DNA from: an uncultured Lachnospiraceae bacterium
GTDB lineage: Bacteria; Bacillota; Clostridia; Lachnospirales; Lachnospiraceae
Assembly (NCBI GenBank): GCA_947567595.1
Contig: CANOMQ010000038.1
Coordinates: forward strand, 1-41,629
Direction: 5' to 3'
DNA: 41,629 bases
The notes below the pieces were generated by a model. The model did no database searches. It was not told the origin of the DNA and saw nothing but the letters and a program-made list of their open reading frames with translations. Of this stretch, positions 25,248 through 33,955 are shown one piece after another (the stretch's first letter is position 1; each line of letters starts with the position of its first letter). The position numbers were made by a program, and so were the translations under genes.

Positions 25248-26774
25248 ATGACGCAGGCAAAGATTTGTATTTTGATTGCGATTGTGTTTTATTTGGGGCT
25301 GGTGCTCTATATTGGCTACCGCTGCTCCAAGAAGAATAAAAACACGGACGACTTTTATCTTGGCGGCAGGAAGTTAGGGCCGATTGTCACGGCGATGAGC
25401 GCGGAGGCGTCGGACATGAGCAGTTATCTGCTGATGGGAATTCCGGGGCTGGCGTACCTGAGCGGTATCGCGGACGCGGGGTGGACGATTATCGGGCTTT
25501 CCATTGGAACGTACTTAAACTTTCTGATTGTCGCAAAGAAGCTGCGGCGCTATTCTAAGATTGCGGACAACGCAATCACGCTGCCGCAGTTTTTTAAGAA
25601 CAGGTACCATGATGGCAGCAACGCGCTTTTGTACATTGCGGCGATTATCATTGTAATCTTTTTTATCCCGTATACGGCATCGGGATTTGCCGCGTGCGGT
25701 AAGCTGTTTTCAAGCCTGTTTGGCGTGAACTATATGGCGGCAATGATTGTGAGTGCGATTGTCATTGTGGGCTACACGACGCTTGGCGGCTTTTTGGCAG
25801 CGTCCACGACGGATTTAATTCAGAGTATCATTATGACGATTGCGCTGATTGTGGTACTGTTGTTTGGCGTGAACGTGGCGGGCGGCTTTGACGTGGTGCT
25901 TGACAACGCGCGGTCGCTTTCGGGCTATCTGACAATGTTTGCGACGCACAACGCAGCGGACGGGACGTCTTCGCCCTACGGGTTTATCACGATTATTTCA
26001 ACGCTGGCGTGGGGACTTGGATATTTTGGAATGCCGCACATTTTACTTCGTTTTATGGCGATTGAGGACGAGGAAAAGCTGTACATTTCAAGGCGTGTGG
26101 CGACTGTGTGGGTTGTTATTTCCATGTCAGTGGCATTATTAATCGGTATTGTCGGCTACGGCATGAGCGTACAGGGGGCAATCGTTACGCTTTCGGGCAC
26201 GGATTCGGAGACGGTGATTGTGAAGGTCGCTGACCTGATGAGTCAAAACGGTGTGATCATGGCGCTGATGGCGGGCGTTATTCTTGCGGGTATTTTGGCG
26301 TCAACCATGTCAACGGCGGATTCGCAGCTTCTTGCGGCATCCTCTGCGGTATCGTCGGATTTGCTTGGGGAAAAGCTGAAAACAAATGATAAGGGAGGCA
26401 TGGTGGCGGCGCGGATTACGCTGCTTGTGATTGCTGTTTTTGCGGTGATTTTGGCAAGGGATCCGAACAGCTCCGTGTTTGGCATTGTCTCGTTTGCGTG
26501 GGCAGGCTTTGGCGCGGCGTTTGGCCCGGTGGTGCTGTTTTCACTGTTTTGGAGGCGTGCGAACCGCTTTGGCGCGCTTGCCGGAATGGTTTCGGGCGGT
26601 CTGATGATTTTTATTTGGAAATACCTTGTGCGTCCTTTGGGCGGTGCGTGGAATATTTATGAGCTTTTGCCTGCGTTTATTGTGGCTTGCGTGTTTATCG
26701 TGGTTGTAAGCCTTGCAACGCCTGCACCGGAAAAAGCGGTGCTTGACGAGTTTGACTTGGCGCAGAAAAAATAA
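25248..26774 (+). CDS. putP: Sodium/proline symporter
   Basis: The 508-residue membrane transporter of the sodium:solute symporter family takes up proline with Na+. The signature DDFYLGGRKLGPIVTAMSAEASDMSSYLLMGIPG near the N-terminus is typical of PutP and carries Na+- and substrate-binding residues. About 13 membrane helices are expected from the hydrophobic pattern. AAAGGAGG lies 9 bases before ATG 25248. It forms a single-gene unit with its own promoter and a small terminator. Proline is the best guess; a related solute is possible. Confidence 0.93.
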   Translation: MTQAKICILIAIVFYLGLVLYIGYRCSKKNKNTDDFYLGGRKLGPIVTAMSAEASDMSSYLLMGIPGLAYLSGIADAGWTIIGLSIGTYLNFLIVAKKLRRYSKIADNAITLPQFFKNRYHDGSNALLYIAAIIIVIFFIPYTASGFAACGKLFSSLFGVNYMAAMIVSAIVIVGYTTLGGFLAASTTDLIQSIIMTIALIVVLLFGVNVAGGFDVVLDNARSLSGYLTMFATHNAADGTSSPYGFITIISTLAWGLGYFGMPHILLRFMAIEDEEKLYISRRVATVWVVISMSVALLIGIVGYGMSVQGAIVTLSGTDSETVIVKVADLMSQNGVIMALMAGVILAGILASTMSTADSQLLAASSAVSSDLLGEKLKTNDKGGMVAARITLLVIAVFAVILARDPNSSVFGIVSFAWAGFGAAFGPVVLFSLFWRRANRFGALAGMVSGGLMIFIWKYLVRPLGGAWNIYELLPAFIVACVFIVVVSLATPAPEKAVLDEFDLAQKK

Positions 26775-26826
26775 TTGCAGGATTTGGCAAAATGTGATAT
26801 GGTTTCTTTATGAATTGAATATGGTG

Positions 26827-26849
26827 TGCTGTCGAAGCGGCAGCATTTT
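26827..26849 (+). terminator. Short hairpin after putP
   Basis: TGCTGTC (26827-26833) pairs with GGCAGCA (26839-26845, one G-T pair), followed by TTTT. It may end putP transcription, or lie in the leader of the riboswitch RNA if the promoter is further upstream. Confidence 0.55.
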
Positions 26850-26884
26850 GCAAAAGGTGTCAGAGGTAACTCGTGTCCGGAAGG

Positions 26885-27080
26885 TACACAGGTTACGCTT
26901 TGGTGAAAAGGGAAACAGGTGGAAATCCTGTACGAACTCGTCACTGTAATTAGGGAGCAACTGTCAATCAAACCATGAAATGACAGACATGTTATTTCGT
27001 GGTTTGATTTCAAGTCACTGATGAATCATCGGGAAGGCGGACAGGCGCGTTGATCTATAAGTCAGGAGACCTGCCTTTTG
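26885..27080 (+). promoter_or_regulatory. Cobalamin (B12) riboswitch
   Basis: Conserved parts appear in the right order: AGGTTAC and GGTGAAAAGGGAAACAGG (26890-26918), the GTGGAAATCCTG hairpin, CACTGTAAT (26942-26950), GTCACTG (27014-27020), GGGAAGGCGGACAGGCG (27031-27047) and the B12 box AAGTCAGGAGACCTGCC (27059-27075). A variable arm at 26966-27009 is a long 16-base-pair stem. Downstream, ACGAGTAACTGG and a T6 run at 27124-27129 probably form the on/off switch with ACTCGTG at about 26866-26872. Cobalamin binding should turn off the transport genes that follow. Confidence 0.93.
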
Positions 27081-27183
27081 CGGTACAGGACTAAGTCCAA
27101 GCCACGAGTAACTGGTTGTACGTCTTTTTTGCGTTAAATCAAACAAAGTGGTTGGATAGAAAAACAACAGAAACGGAGGAAGT

Positions 27184-27270
27184 ATGGATTGGAATTTGGT
27201 AATATTAATTTTGATTGCAGCAATAACGGGGGCGACGGTGGCGATTTATGGTACAAGTAGAAAAAAATAA
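27184..27270 (+). CDS. 28-residue single-span membrane micro-protein in the cobalamin operon
   Basis: The product begins MDWNLVILILIAAITGAT and ends YGTSRKK: one hydrophobic helix of about 18-19 residues with a basic tail, so it should insert with the C-terminus inside. CGGAGGA lies at ideal spacing before ATG 27184, better than any site before btuF. The last 23 bases overlap the start of btuF in another frame, so btuF translation probably depends on it. It could be a true transporter accessory peptide or only a leader peptide that delivers ribosomes to btuF. No family is recognised. Confidence 0.65.
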   Translation: MDWNLVILILIAAITGATVAIYGTSRKK

Positions 27271-28534
27271 ACGATACGCATTATGCGCAGGCGCCCTAAC
27301 GGCATGTATCCTGACCGCCTGCGCGGGAAACAACGCTTCCATGACAGCAGGAACGCAGGAAGGAAAAACGGCAGAAACCACAACAGAATATACGACGGAA
27401 GCTACAACAGAAAAAACGGCAGAAGCCACAACGGAATATACGACGAAAGCCGCGACAGAAACCGTAACAGAGCCAACACAACCTCACACACAAATCGCAG
27501 GCTTGGAATGGCAGGGGTACGTCGATTTGTCATACGCCGAGGGCTTTACCATTGAAGCCTACAAGGACGGTTACCGCCTCATCACCATATCAGGAGATGC
27601 GCAGTACCTGATTGTCCCTGAAAACGGCGAAGCCCCGCAGGATTTAAAAAATGACATTACTGTCATAAATCAGCCCGTATCCGACATCTATATGGCGGCA
27701 ACCGGCACAATGGACATGTTCCGCTCTCTTGACGCCCTCGACACGATAACGCTCTCGGGAGCCGATGCCGACGGGTGGTACATAGAGGAGGCGAAGCAGG
27801 CAGTTGAAAGCGGCGCAATGCTTTACGCGGGCAAGTACAGTGCGCCGGATTATGAGCTGATATTATCGAAAAATTGCCCGCTTGCCATCGAAAACACTAT
27901 GATTTTGCACACTCCCGAGGTCAAGGAGCAGCTTGAAAAGCTTGGCGTTGCCGTGCTTGTGGATTACGCGAGCAACGAGTCGCACCCGCTTGGAAGGATT
28001 GAGTGGGTGAAGCTTTACGGCACGCTGCTTGGGAAGGAAGCGCAGGCGCAGCAGATTTTCGACGCGCAGGCAACTACCTTTGCGGAAATTGAAGAACAGG
28101 TACAAAAAAGCGACAAGACCGTCGTCCTGTTTTACCTCACCGACGATGGCGCGGCAAGTGTGCGCAGCCCGTCCGACTACATGGTAAAAATCATTGAGAC
28201 GGCAGGCGGCAATTATGTTTTCGCTGATTTGGAGACGGACGGCAAGAAAACTTCCTCCATCACCATGCAGATGGAAGCATTTTATGCAGGCGCTAAATCC
28301 GCCGACTACCTGATTTACAACAGCACCATTGGCAACGAATACAAAACATTATCGGCACTGCTGGAGCAGGAGCCTTTATTGAAAGACTTTGAAGCCGTAA
28401 AGGAAAACCGCGTGTGGTGCGTACCCAAAAGCCTGTATCAGGAGTCAATGTCGGCTGCAAAGCTGCTCACGGATATTTATGCAATTTTAAACGAAGAGAC
28501 ACCGCAGACAACCTGTCTGTATCACATTGAGTAA
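27248..28534 (+). CDS. btuF: Cobalamin ABC transporter substrate-binding lipoprotein
   Basis: The 428-residue extracellular binding protein begins MVQVEKNKRYALCAGALTAC, a lipoprotein signal with two tandem LTAC boxes (C20 and C25). A Thr/Glu-rich flexible linker (about residues 35-75) made of repeated TTEYTTEATTEK-like units follows. The binding domain has the class III helical-hinge layout: PVSDIYMAATGTMDMFRSLDALDTITLSG, VAVLVDYASNESHPLGRIEWVKLYG, KTVVLFYLTDDG. Riboswitch control and the downstream permease and ATPase indicate B12 or another corrinoid. The start overlaps the micro-protein. Confidence 0.88.
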   Translation: MVQVEKNKRYALCAGALTACILTACAGNNASMTAGTQEGKTAETTTEYTTEATTEKTAEATTEYTTKAATETVTEPTQPHTQIAGLEWQGYVDLSYAEGFTIEAYKDGYRLITISGDAQYLIVPENGEAPQDLKNDITVINQPVSDIYMAATGTMDMFRSLDALDTITLSGADADGWYIEEAKQAVESGAMLYAGKYSAPDYELILSKNCPLAIENTMILHTPEVKEQLEKLGVAVLVDYASNESHPLGRIEWVKLYGTLLGKEAQAQQIFDAQATTFAEIEEQVQKSDKTVVLFYLTDDGAASVRSPSDYMVKIIETAGGNYVFADLETDGKKTSSITMQMEAFYAGAKSADYLIYNSTIGNEYKTLSALLEQEPLLKDFEAVKENRVWCVPKSLYQESMSAAKLLTDIYAILNEETPQTTCLYHIE

Positions 28535-28567
28535 GTGCACATACCGGAAGGGGGGCAGGGAGAAAAC

Positions 28568-29572
28568 GTGAAAAGGACAAGAGCAGTTTTTGCCTTTGCA
28601 ATGCTTGCGGCTTTGTTGCTTGTGATGACTGTCCTGAATATCATCATAGGCAGCGTCCCAATCCCGCTTGCCGAGGTCTTTGGACTTGCCGCAGGAAACG
28701 GGACGGACGCAACGGCGCAGACCATTTTGTGGCAGATACGCCTTCCACGCACCATAGCCGCAGTCGTGCTCGGCGGTGCGCTCGCGCTCTCGGGGTATCT
28801 GTTGCAGACTTTTTTTCATAATCCGATTGCCGGACCGTTTGTGCTTGGGATTTCTTCCGGCGCAAAGCTGACTGTGGCACTTTTGCTGGTGCTCGTTGCA
28901 AATCAGGTAACGAATATCAGTTCGGTGGCAATGATTGCCGCGGCATTTGCGGGCGCACTGCTTGCGATGGGCTTTGTGCTGATTATGGCGCGCGTCGTGG
29001 ACAAGATGTCCATGCTGATTGTGGGCGGCGTCATGATTGGCTACATCTGCTCGGCGGTGACGGATATTGTCGTCACGTTTGCAAGCGACGCGGACATTGT
29101 CAATCTGCACAACTGGTCAAAGGGCAGCTTTTCGGGGATTACATGGGAAAATGTGCGCGTCATGTCCGTTTTGGTGTTTGCGACGACGGCAGTCATTTTT
29201 CTGATTTCCAAGCCGATTAGCGCGTATCAGCTCGGGGAAGCGTATGCGCAGAACATGGGCGTGAATTTAAAGCTGCTGCGAATGCTTTTGGTATTTTTAT
29301 CGAGTATGCTTGCGGCATGTATCACGGCGTTTGCGGGACCGGTTTCCTTTGTGGGAATTGCAGTGCCGCATTTGGTGAAACAGCTTTTCGGGACGGCGAA
29401 GCCGCTTTTTATGATACCCGCGTGCTTTCTTGGCGGCAGCGTGTTCTGTCTGCTTTGTGACCTTTTGGCGCGCACGGCGTTTGCACCGACGGAAATGAGT
29501 ATCAGCACGGTGACGGCAGTGTTTGGCGCGCCGATTGTCATTATCATTCTTTTCAGAAAGCAAAGGGCATAA
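28568..29572 (+). CDS. btuC: Cobalamin ABC transporter permease (FecCD/BtuC family)
   Basis: The 334-residue protein has about nine or ten membrane segments and the family marks ILWQIRLPRTIAAVVLGGALALSGYLLQTFFHNPIAGPFVLGISSGA and VSFVGIAVPHLVKQLFG, the latter being the coupling helix region that touches the ATPase. I place the start at GTG 28568, because AGGGAG lies 5 bases before it; a GTG at 28535 has no ribosome site. It starts 33 bases after btuF and is followed by the ATPase after 4 bases. Confidence 0.92.
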   Translation: MKRTRAVFAFAMLAALLLVMTVLNIIIGSVPIPLAEVFGLAAGNGTDATAQTILWQIRLPRTIAAVVLGGALALSGYLLQTFFHNPIAGPFVLGISSGAKLTVALLLVLVANQVTNISSVAMIAAAFAGALLAMGFVLIMARVVDKMSMLIVGGVMIGYICSAVTDIVVTFASDADIVNLHNWSKGSFSGITWENVRVMSVLVFATTAVIFLISKPISAYQLGEAYAQNMGVNLKLLRMLLVFLSSMLAACITAFAGPVSFVGIAVPHLVKQLFGTAKPLFMIPACFLGGSVFCLLCDLLARTAFAPTEMSISTVTAVFGAPIVIIILFRKQRA

Positions 29573-29576
29573 AGCA

Positions 29577-30677
29577 ATGGCAGACTATTATGTATCGACA
29601 CAGAATTTATCGGTAGGCTATCACAAAAAGACGGTGTTGGAAAATATCACGATTGGTGTAAACCGTGGAGAAATCCTGACGCTGATTGGACCAAACGGGG
29701 CTGGAAAGTCCACGATTTTAAAAAGCCTTGCAGGACAGCTAAGGCTTCTTGCAGGAACCGTTTACATTGACAGAGAAGCGCTTTCGCTCATCGACAAAAA
29801 TGCGCTTTCCCAAAAGCTGGCGGTGGTGTTTACGCAGCGGCTTCGCACGGAGCTGATGACCTGCCGCGACGTGGTGGCAACGGGACGCTATCCCTATACG
29901 GGACGGTTTGGTATCCTCTCCGCCAAAGACTGGTGCAAGGTTGAGGAGGCAATGGCGCTCATTCAGATTACGGCGTTTGCCGACGAGGACTTCACGAAAA
30001 TCAGCGACGGGCAGCGTCAGCGTGTCATGCTTGCGCGCGCAATCTGTCAGGAGCCGGATATTATTCTGCTGGACGAGCCGACCTCTCATCTTGATATGAA
30101 GCATAAGCTTGAATTTTTGCAGCTTTTGCAGAACATGGCGCGCGAAAAAAAGCTGTCCGTAATCATGTCACTCCACGAGCTTGACCTTGCCAAAAAGGTG
30201 TCTGATAAAATCATGTGTGTCGGGACGCACAGCGTGGAGCGTTTTGGCACACCGCAGGAGATTTTTGAGGAGCATTATATCAGGACGCTCTTTGGCGTGA
30301 CAACGGGGAGTTTTGACGAGAGAACCTGCGGCATGGAGCTTGAGGCACCAAAGGGAAAGCCAGAGGTCTTTGTGCTTGCGGGCGCGGCGTCGGGGCAGGA
30401 CACATTTCGCAGCTTACAGCGAAAGGGCATTGCGTTTGCGACGGGCATTCTTTTTGAAAATGACATGGACTATCCCGTGGCGAAGGCACTTGCCGCAGAG
30501 ACCGTATCCGTCGGGGCGTTGGAGCATATCGGGCAGGAGCGTCTTAGGCGGGCGCAGGAGCTTGCGGCTTCCTGTAAAAGGATTATATGCTGCCGCAGCA
30601 GCTTTGCGCCGTGGGAACCGGAAAATAGAGTATTGTATGAGGGATTGAAGGCTTACCAAAGCTCCTTATTCACTTGA
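29577..30677 (+). CDS. btuD: Cobalamin ABC transporter ATPase with a C-terminal extension
   Basis: The 366-residue protein drives import. Walker A is GPNGAGKST (38-46); the signature is ISDGQRQR instead of the usual LSGGQ; Walker B is IILLDEPTSHLD. The ATPase part ends near residue 245. About 115 further residues follow (KPEVFVLAGAASGQDTFRSLQRKGIAFATGILFENDMDYPVAKALAAE to the end), longer than the E. coli BtuD of about 250. This part has the look of a small alpha/beta domain. Its role may be regulatory; the extension occurs in other Clostridia by memory, unverified. A strong terminator follows. Confidence 0.9.
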   Translation: MADYYVSTQNLSVGYHKKTVLENITIGVNRGEILTLIGPNGAGKSTILKSLAGQLRLLAGTVYIDREALSLIDKNALSQKLAVVFTQRLRTELMTCRDVVATGRYPYTGRFGILSAKDWCKVEEAMALIQITAFADEDFTKISDGQRQRVMLARAICQEPDIILLDEPTSHLDMKHKLEFLQLLQNMAREKKLSVIMSLHELDLAKKVSDKIMCVGTHSVERFGTPQEIFEEHYIRTLFGVTTGSFDERTCGMELEAPKGKPEVFVLAGAASGQDTFRSLQRKGIAFATGILFENDMDYPVAKALAAETVSVGALEHIGQERLRRAQELAASCKRIICCRSSFAPWEPENRVLYEGLKAYQSSLFT

Positions 30678-30694
30678 ACATTGACATGTTTTAC

Positions 30695-30737
30695 AAAACA
30701 GCAGCGAACCACCAAAAACGGCTCGCTGCTGTTTTTT
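30695..30737 (+). terminator. Terminator of the cobalamin operon
   Basis: AAAACAGCAGCGA (30695-30707) pairs with TCGCTGCTGTTTT (30723-30735), then more Ts. A second inner pairing of CC with GG is possible in the loop. Confidence 0.9.
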
Positions 30738-30751
30738 GCCACCGGGAAAAC

Positions 30752-30780
30752 TTGCGCAGCCGGACTACGTTTGGTATACT
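30752..30780 (+). promoter_or_regulatory. Promoter of the DHH phosphoesterase gene
   Basis: TTGCGC (30752-30757), 17 bases, then TATACT (30775-30780) preceded by TGG, an extended -10. It probably drives the DHH gene and the two-component genes. Confidence 0.65.
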
Positions 30781-30818
30781 AGGATAAGGACTGTAAAGAA
30801 AAAATAGGGAGAACAGGA

Positions 30819-32336
30819 ATGAGATTAAAAGCGTTATTAAAATACGAAACCATCGTAATCCAGTGCCATGACAACCCCGACGCCGACGCGGTTGCAAGCG
30901 GCTTCGGGCTTTATACCTATTTTAAAAAGAACAACAAAAACGTCCGCTTCGTCTACGGGGGCAGGTTTGTCATTCAGAAAAGCAATCTGGTGCTCATGCT
31001 GCGCGAGCTTGCAATTCCCATCGAATACGTGACGACGCTTGAGCCGCCTGACCTTCTGATAACCGTAGACTGCCAGTACAATGAGGGCAACGTCACGCAT
31101 TTTGACGCGAAGGAGGTTGCGGTAATCGACCACCATCAGGTGAGCGGCGCGCTTCCGCGCATGAGCGACGTGCGCAGCAGCCTAGGCTCGTGCTCCACAC
31201 TGGTGCGCGTCCTATTGGAGCGGGAGGGCATGGACATTAACGAGGAGAAGAACCTTGCGACCGCGCTCTACTACGGGCTGATGATGGACACAAACCAGTT
31301 TACGGAGATTTACCACCCGCTCGACAAGGATTTGCGCGACGACGCGGCGTTTGACAGAAGTAAAATTACAATGTTTCGCAACGCCAACCTCTCCCTTGCG
31401 GAGCTTGAGATAGCGGGCGAGGCGCTTTGCAGATATGAATACGAGGAAACACACCGGTATGCCGTGGTTAAGGCAAGAGCCTGTGACCCGAATATCTTGG
31501 GAATTATCGGCGATATGATGCTTGCGGTGGACGCGGTGGATTTCTGCGTGGTGTACAGCATTCTGCCAGTCGGCGTAAAGCTTTCGGTGCGAAGCTGCCG
31601 CAAGGACACGCGTGCAAGTGAGCTTGCGGACTATCTGACGGACAAAATCGGCTCGGGCGGCGGGCACGTCGAGAAGGCGGGCGGCTTAATCCAGTTGGAG
31701 CTTTTGCAGCGGGAATATTGCGAGGAATACCATTCTGCGTATGACGCCGCGGCACAGCTTGGCGCATTTTTTAAGAAGCGCCTAAGGGCGTATTTTGAGG
31801 AGTCGGAAGTCATTTACGCAAAGGATTATGTGGCGGATTTATCACAAATGCGGGCATACCGGAGAAAGAACCTGCGGCTTGGTTACGTGAAGGCGTCCGA
31901 TGTGTTTAAGACAGGGACAAAGGTCACAATCCGTACCCTTGAGGGCGACCTTGACATGCCCGTAAAGGAGGATATGTATATCACAATCGGAATGGGCGGC
32001 GAGGTTCGCCTGATTGCGGAGGAGAATTTCAAAAAAAGCAACCGTATGCTGGACGAGCCGTATCTGTTTGAGGGAGAGTACAAGCCAATGGTCAGGACTT
32101 CGCTTGACGGAAAAAACGTGTCGCTGATTCCGTACGCAAAGACCTGCATTGCGACAGGCGGCATTGAGATTTACATCAAGCCGCTGACGCACAGGGTAAA
32201 GGTCTTTACGGAGTGGGACGAGGAGAACTATATGCTCGGACGGGCGGGCGATTACCTTGCCGTGCGCAAGGACGACCTGCACAATGTGTATGTCATTGCG
32301 GGTGATATGTTCGAACAAATGTACGAAGCGGTTTAG
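30819..32336 (+). CDS. DHH/DHHA1 phosphoesterase with an extra C-terminal region
   Basis: The 505-residue cytoplasmic enzyme belongs to the DHH family (NrnA/GdpP type: nanoRNA or cyclic di-AMP cleavage). HDNPDADA (17-24) and IDHH (103-106) bind two metals; GSGGGH (278-283) in the DHHA1 domain binds substrate. NrnA has about 320 residues. Here about 170 more follow and end in GDYLAVRKDDLHNVYVIAGDMFEQMY, a pattern like the short beta domain that closes some unrelated bacterial proteins. No membrane or GGDEF domain, so it is not GdpP. The regulator gene starts 30 bases later and is likely cotranscribed, which would link nucleotide turnover to the sugar system; this is inference. Confidence 0.85.
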   Translation: MRLKALLKYETIVIQCHDNPDADAVASGFGLYTYFKKNNKNVRFVYGGRFVIQKSNLVLMLRELAIPIEYVTTLEPPDLLITVDCQYNEGNVTHFDAKEVAVIDHHQVSGALPRMSDVRSSLGSCSTLVRVLLEREGMDINEEKNLATALYYGLMMDTNQFTEIYHPLDKDLRDDAAFDRSKITMFRNANLSLAELEIAGEALCRYEYEETHRYAVVKARACDPNILGIIGDMMLAVDAVDFCVVYSILPVGVKLSVRSCRKDTRASELADYLTDKIGSGGGHVEKAGGLIQLELLQREYCEEYHSAYDAAAQLGAFFKKRLRAYFEESEVIYAKDYVADLSQMRAYRRKNLRLGYVKASDVFKTGTKVTIRTLEGDLDMPVKEDMYITIGMGGEVRLIAEENFKKSNRMLDEPYLFEGEYKPMVRTSLDGKNVSLIPYAKTCIATGGIEIYIKPLTHRVKVFTEWDEENYMLGRAGDYLAVRKDDLHNVYVIAGDMFEQMYEAV

Positions 32337-32366
32337 CCTTTCAAAAAGGGCGAAATGGAGGCTGCC

Positions 32367-33935
32367 ATGCTGAAAATATTTTTGGTAGAAGACGAAATGA
32401 TTATGCGGGAGGGCATTAAAAAGAACATCGACTGGGAGGCGGAAAACTTCCAGTTCGTCGGGGACGCCGCGGACGGCGAGCTTGCCTATCCCTTGATTAT
32501 ACAAAAAAAGCCGGACATTCTGATTACGGATATCAAAATGCCGTTTATGGACGGCTTGGAGTTAAGCCGCCTTGTGAAGGCGGAGCTTCCCGACATTAAG
32601 ATTATTATTTTAAGCGGCTATGATGAATTTGACTACGCGAAGGAAGCGATTGACATTGGCATTGCGGAATATATGCTAAAGCCTGTCACCAGCGCAAAGC
32701 TGCTTGAGACGCTCCACAGGGTTGAGAAAATGATTTTGGACGAGCAGGAAAAGCGCTCCGCAAAGGGCAGCTTGGACGCAAAGATGAAGTTTTTCAGGAA
32801 GCTTGTGTCGGGGAGCGTGAGTGTGTCGCTGCTCTTAAAGGAGGGGCGTGAGCTTGGCATGGAGCTTGCGGCGTCGGAGTATAATTTACTATTGTTACAG
32901 CTCTTTTTGGGGGACGACGTGGACGAGGTGCATAGTCACATTGCCGAAATCCGGCAGGGCTTTCGCGGGTTTCAGGAGACCTACCCCAATATCGAGGTCG
33001 CGTACCGGGGAAGGGAAGAATTTTGGTTTCTCTTAAAGGGAACACAGGAGTATCCTTTGAGCAGTCTGGAAAACGATATAAAAGCGGCGATTGAGCAGCT
33101 TGTGAAGGTCGAACATCAGACGCAGTATTTCGGCGTGCTCGGCAAGGGCACGGAGCGTCTTGGCGACCTTAGTGTCTGCTATGAGGAGGCAAACAAAAAA
33201 TTTGCGCACCGCTTTTTGGAGGAGCGCGACCGGATTTATGAGGTCAGTGCGGACGAAAAGGCAGCGCTTGACCTTGAGAGCCTCAACCTTTCACAGACAG
33301 ACAGAAAGGCTTTGGAGCAGTTCCTAAGCACAGGCTTGCAGGAAGATGTCGCCGCGTTTATCGACACGTATTTTGACAAGGCAGGCGGTAAAAATATCCA
33401 GTCCATTTTGTTCCGGCAGTATGTGATGATGGACATTTATATTATCACAATGAATTTTTCCCAAAAGATGGGGTACAAAAAGCAGGAGCTTGCCGCGCTT
33501 TACGGCGACGAGCAGGAGTTTATGAAGGTATTTTCCTCGATTGAGGACACGAAGGCTTATTTGCAGAAGCTCCTTGAAAAGGCGATTGACCTTCGGGAAA
33601 AGGCGCAGCCAAGGAAATATGATACGGTCTTAAAGCAGGCGCAGGACTACATTGAGGCGCATTATCATGAGTATGACATTTCTCTCAACAGCGTCGCGGC
33701 AAGCGTCAACCTAAGCCCCAACCATTTCAGCGCCATTTTCAGTCAGGAGCTTGGGGAGACCTTTATCGAATACCTTACAAAAATCCGTATGGAAAAGGCG
33801 AAGGAGCTTCTTCGCACCACCTCTAAGAAGAGCACGGAGATTGCCTATGAGGTGGGATATAAGGACGCGCATTATTTTGGGAGCCTGTTCAAGAAGACGC
33901 AGAACTGCACGCCGAAGGAGTACCGCGCACATTAA
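32367..33935 (+). CDS. AraC-type response regulator (YesN-like)
   Basis: The 522-residue regulator starts MLKIFLVEDEMIMREGIKKNIDW at ATG 32367, with ATGGAGG 7 bases upstream; an in-frame ATG at 32355 lacks a site. The receiver domain (1-120) has E8/D9, phospho-acceptor D55 (ILITDIKMPFMDG) and K105. A long linker domain (120-410) precedes the double helix-turn-helix AraC domain (418-520: SLNSVAASVNLSPNHFSAIF and STEIAYEVGYKDAHYFGSLFKK). Its stop overlaps the start region of the kinase gene. It most likely activates the ABC transporter genes downstream. Confidence 0.95.
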   Translation: MLKIFLVEDEMIMREGIKKNIDWEAENFQFVGDAADGELAYPLIIQKKPDILITDIKMPFMDGLELSRLVKAELPDIKIIILSGYDEFDYAKEAIDIGIAEYMLKPVTSAKLLETLHRVEKMILDEQEKRSAKGSLDAKMKFFRKLVSGSVSVSLLLKEGRELGMELAASEYNLLLLQLFLGDDVDEVHSHIAEIRQGFRGFQETYPNIEVAYRGREEFWFLLKGTQEYPLSSLENDIKAAIEQLVKVEHQTQYFGVLGKGTERLGDLSVCYEEANKKFAHRFLEERDRIYEVSADEKAALDLESLNLSQTDRKALEQFLSTGLQEDVAAFIDTYFDKAGGKNIQSILFRQYVMMDIYIITMNFSQKMGYKKQELAALYGDEQEFMKVFSSIEDTKAYLQKLLEKAIDLREKAQPRKYDTVLKQAQDYIEAHYHEYDISLNSVAASVNLSPNHFSAIFSQELGETFIEYLTKIRMEKAKELLRTTSKKSTEIAYEVGYKDAHYFGSLFKKTQNCTPKEYRAH

Positions 33936-33955
33936 TGCGGAGGAAGGGATTGGAC

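Noticed and set aside
26966-27009. Long hairpin inside the riboswitch taken as an inserted element
   Set aside because: This is the place of the riboswitch's naturally variable arm, so a long stem there is not unusual.
27360-27480. Thr/Glu triplet-like repeats as a regulatory repeat
   Set aside because: They encode the flexible tether of a lipoprotein; such tethers are common.
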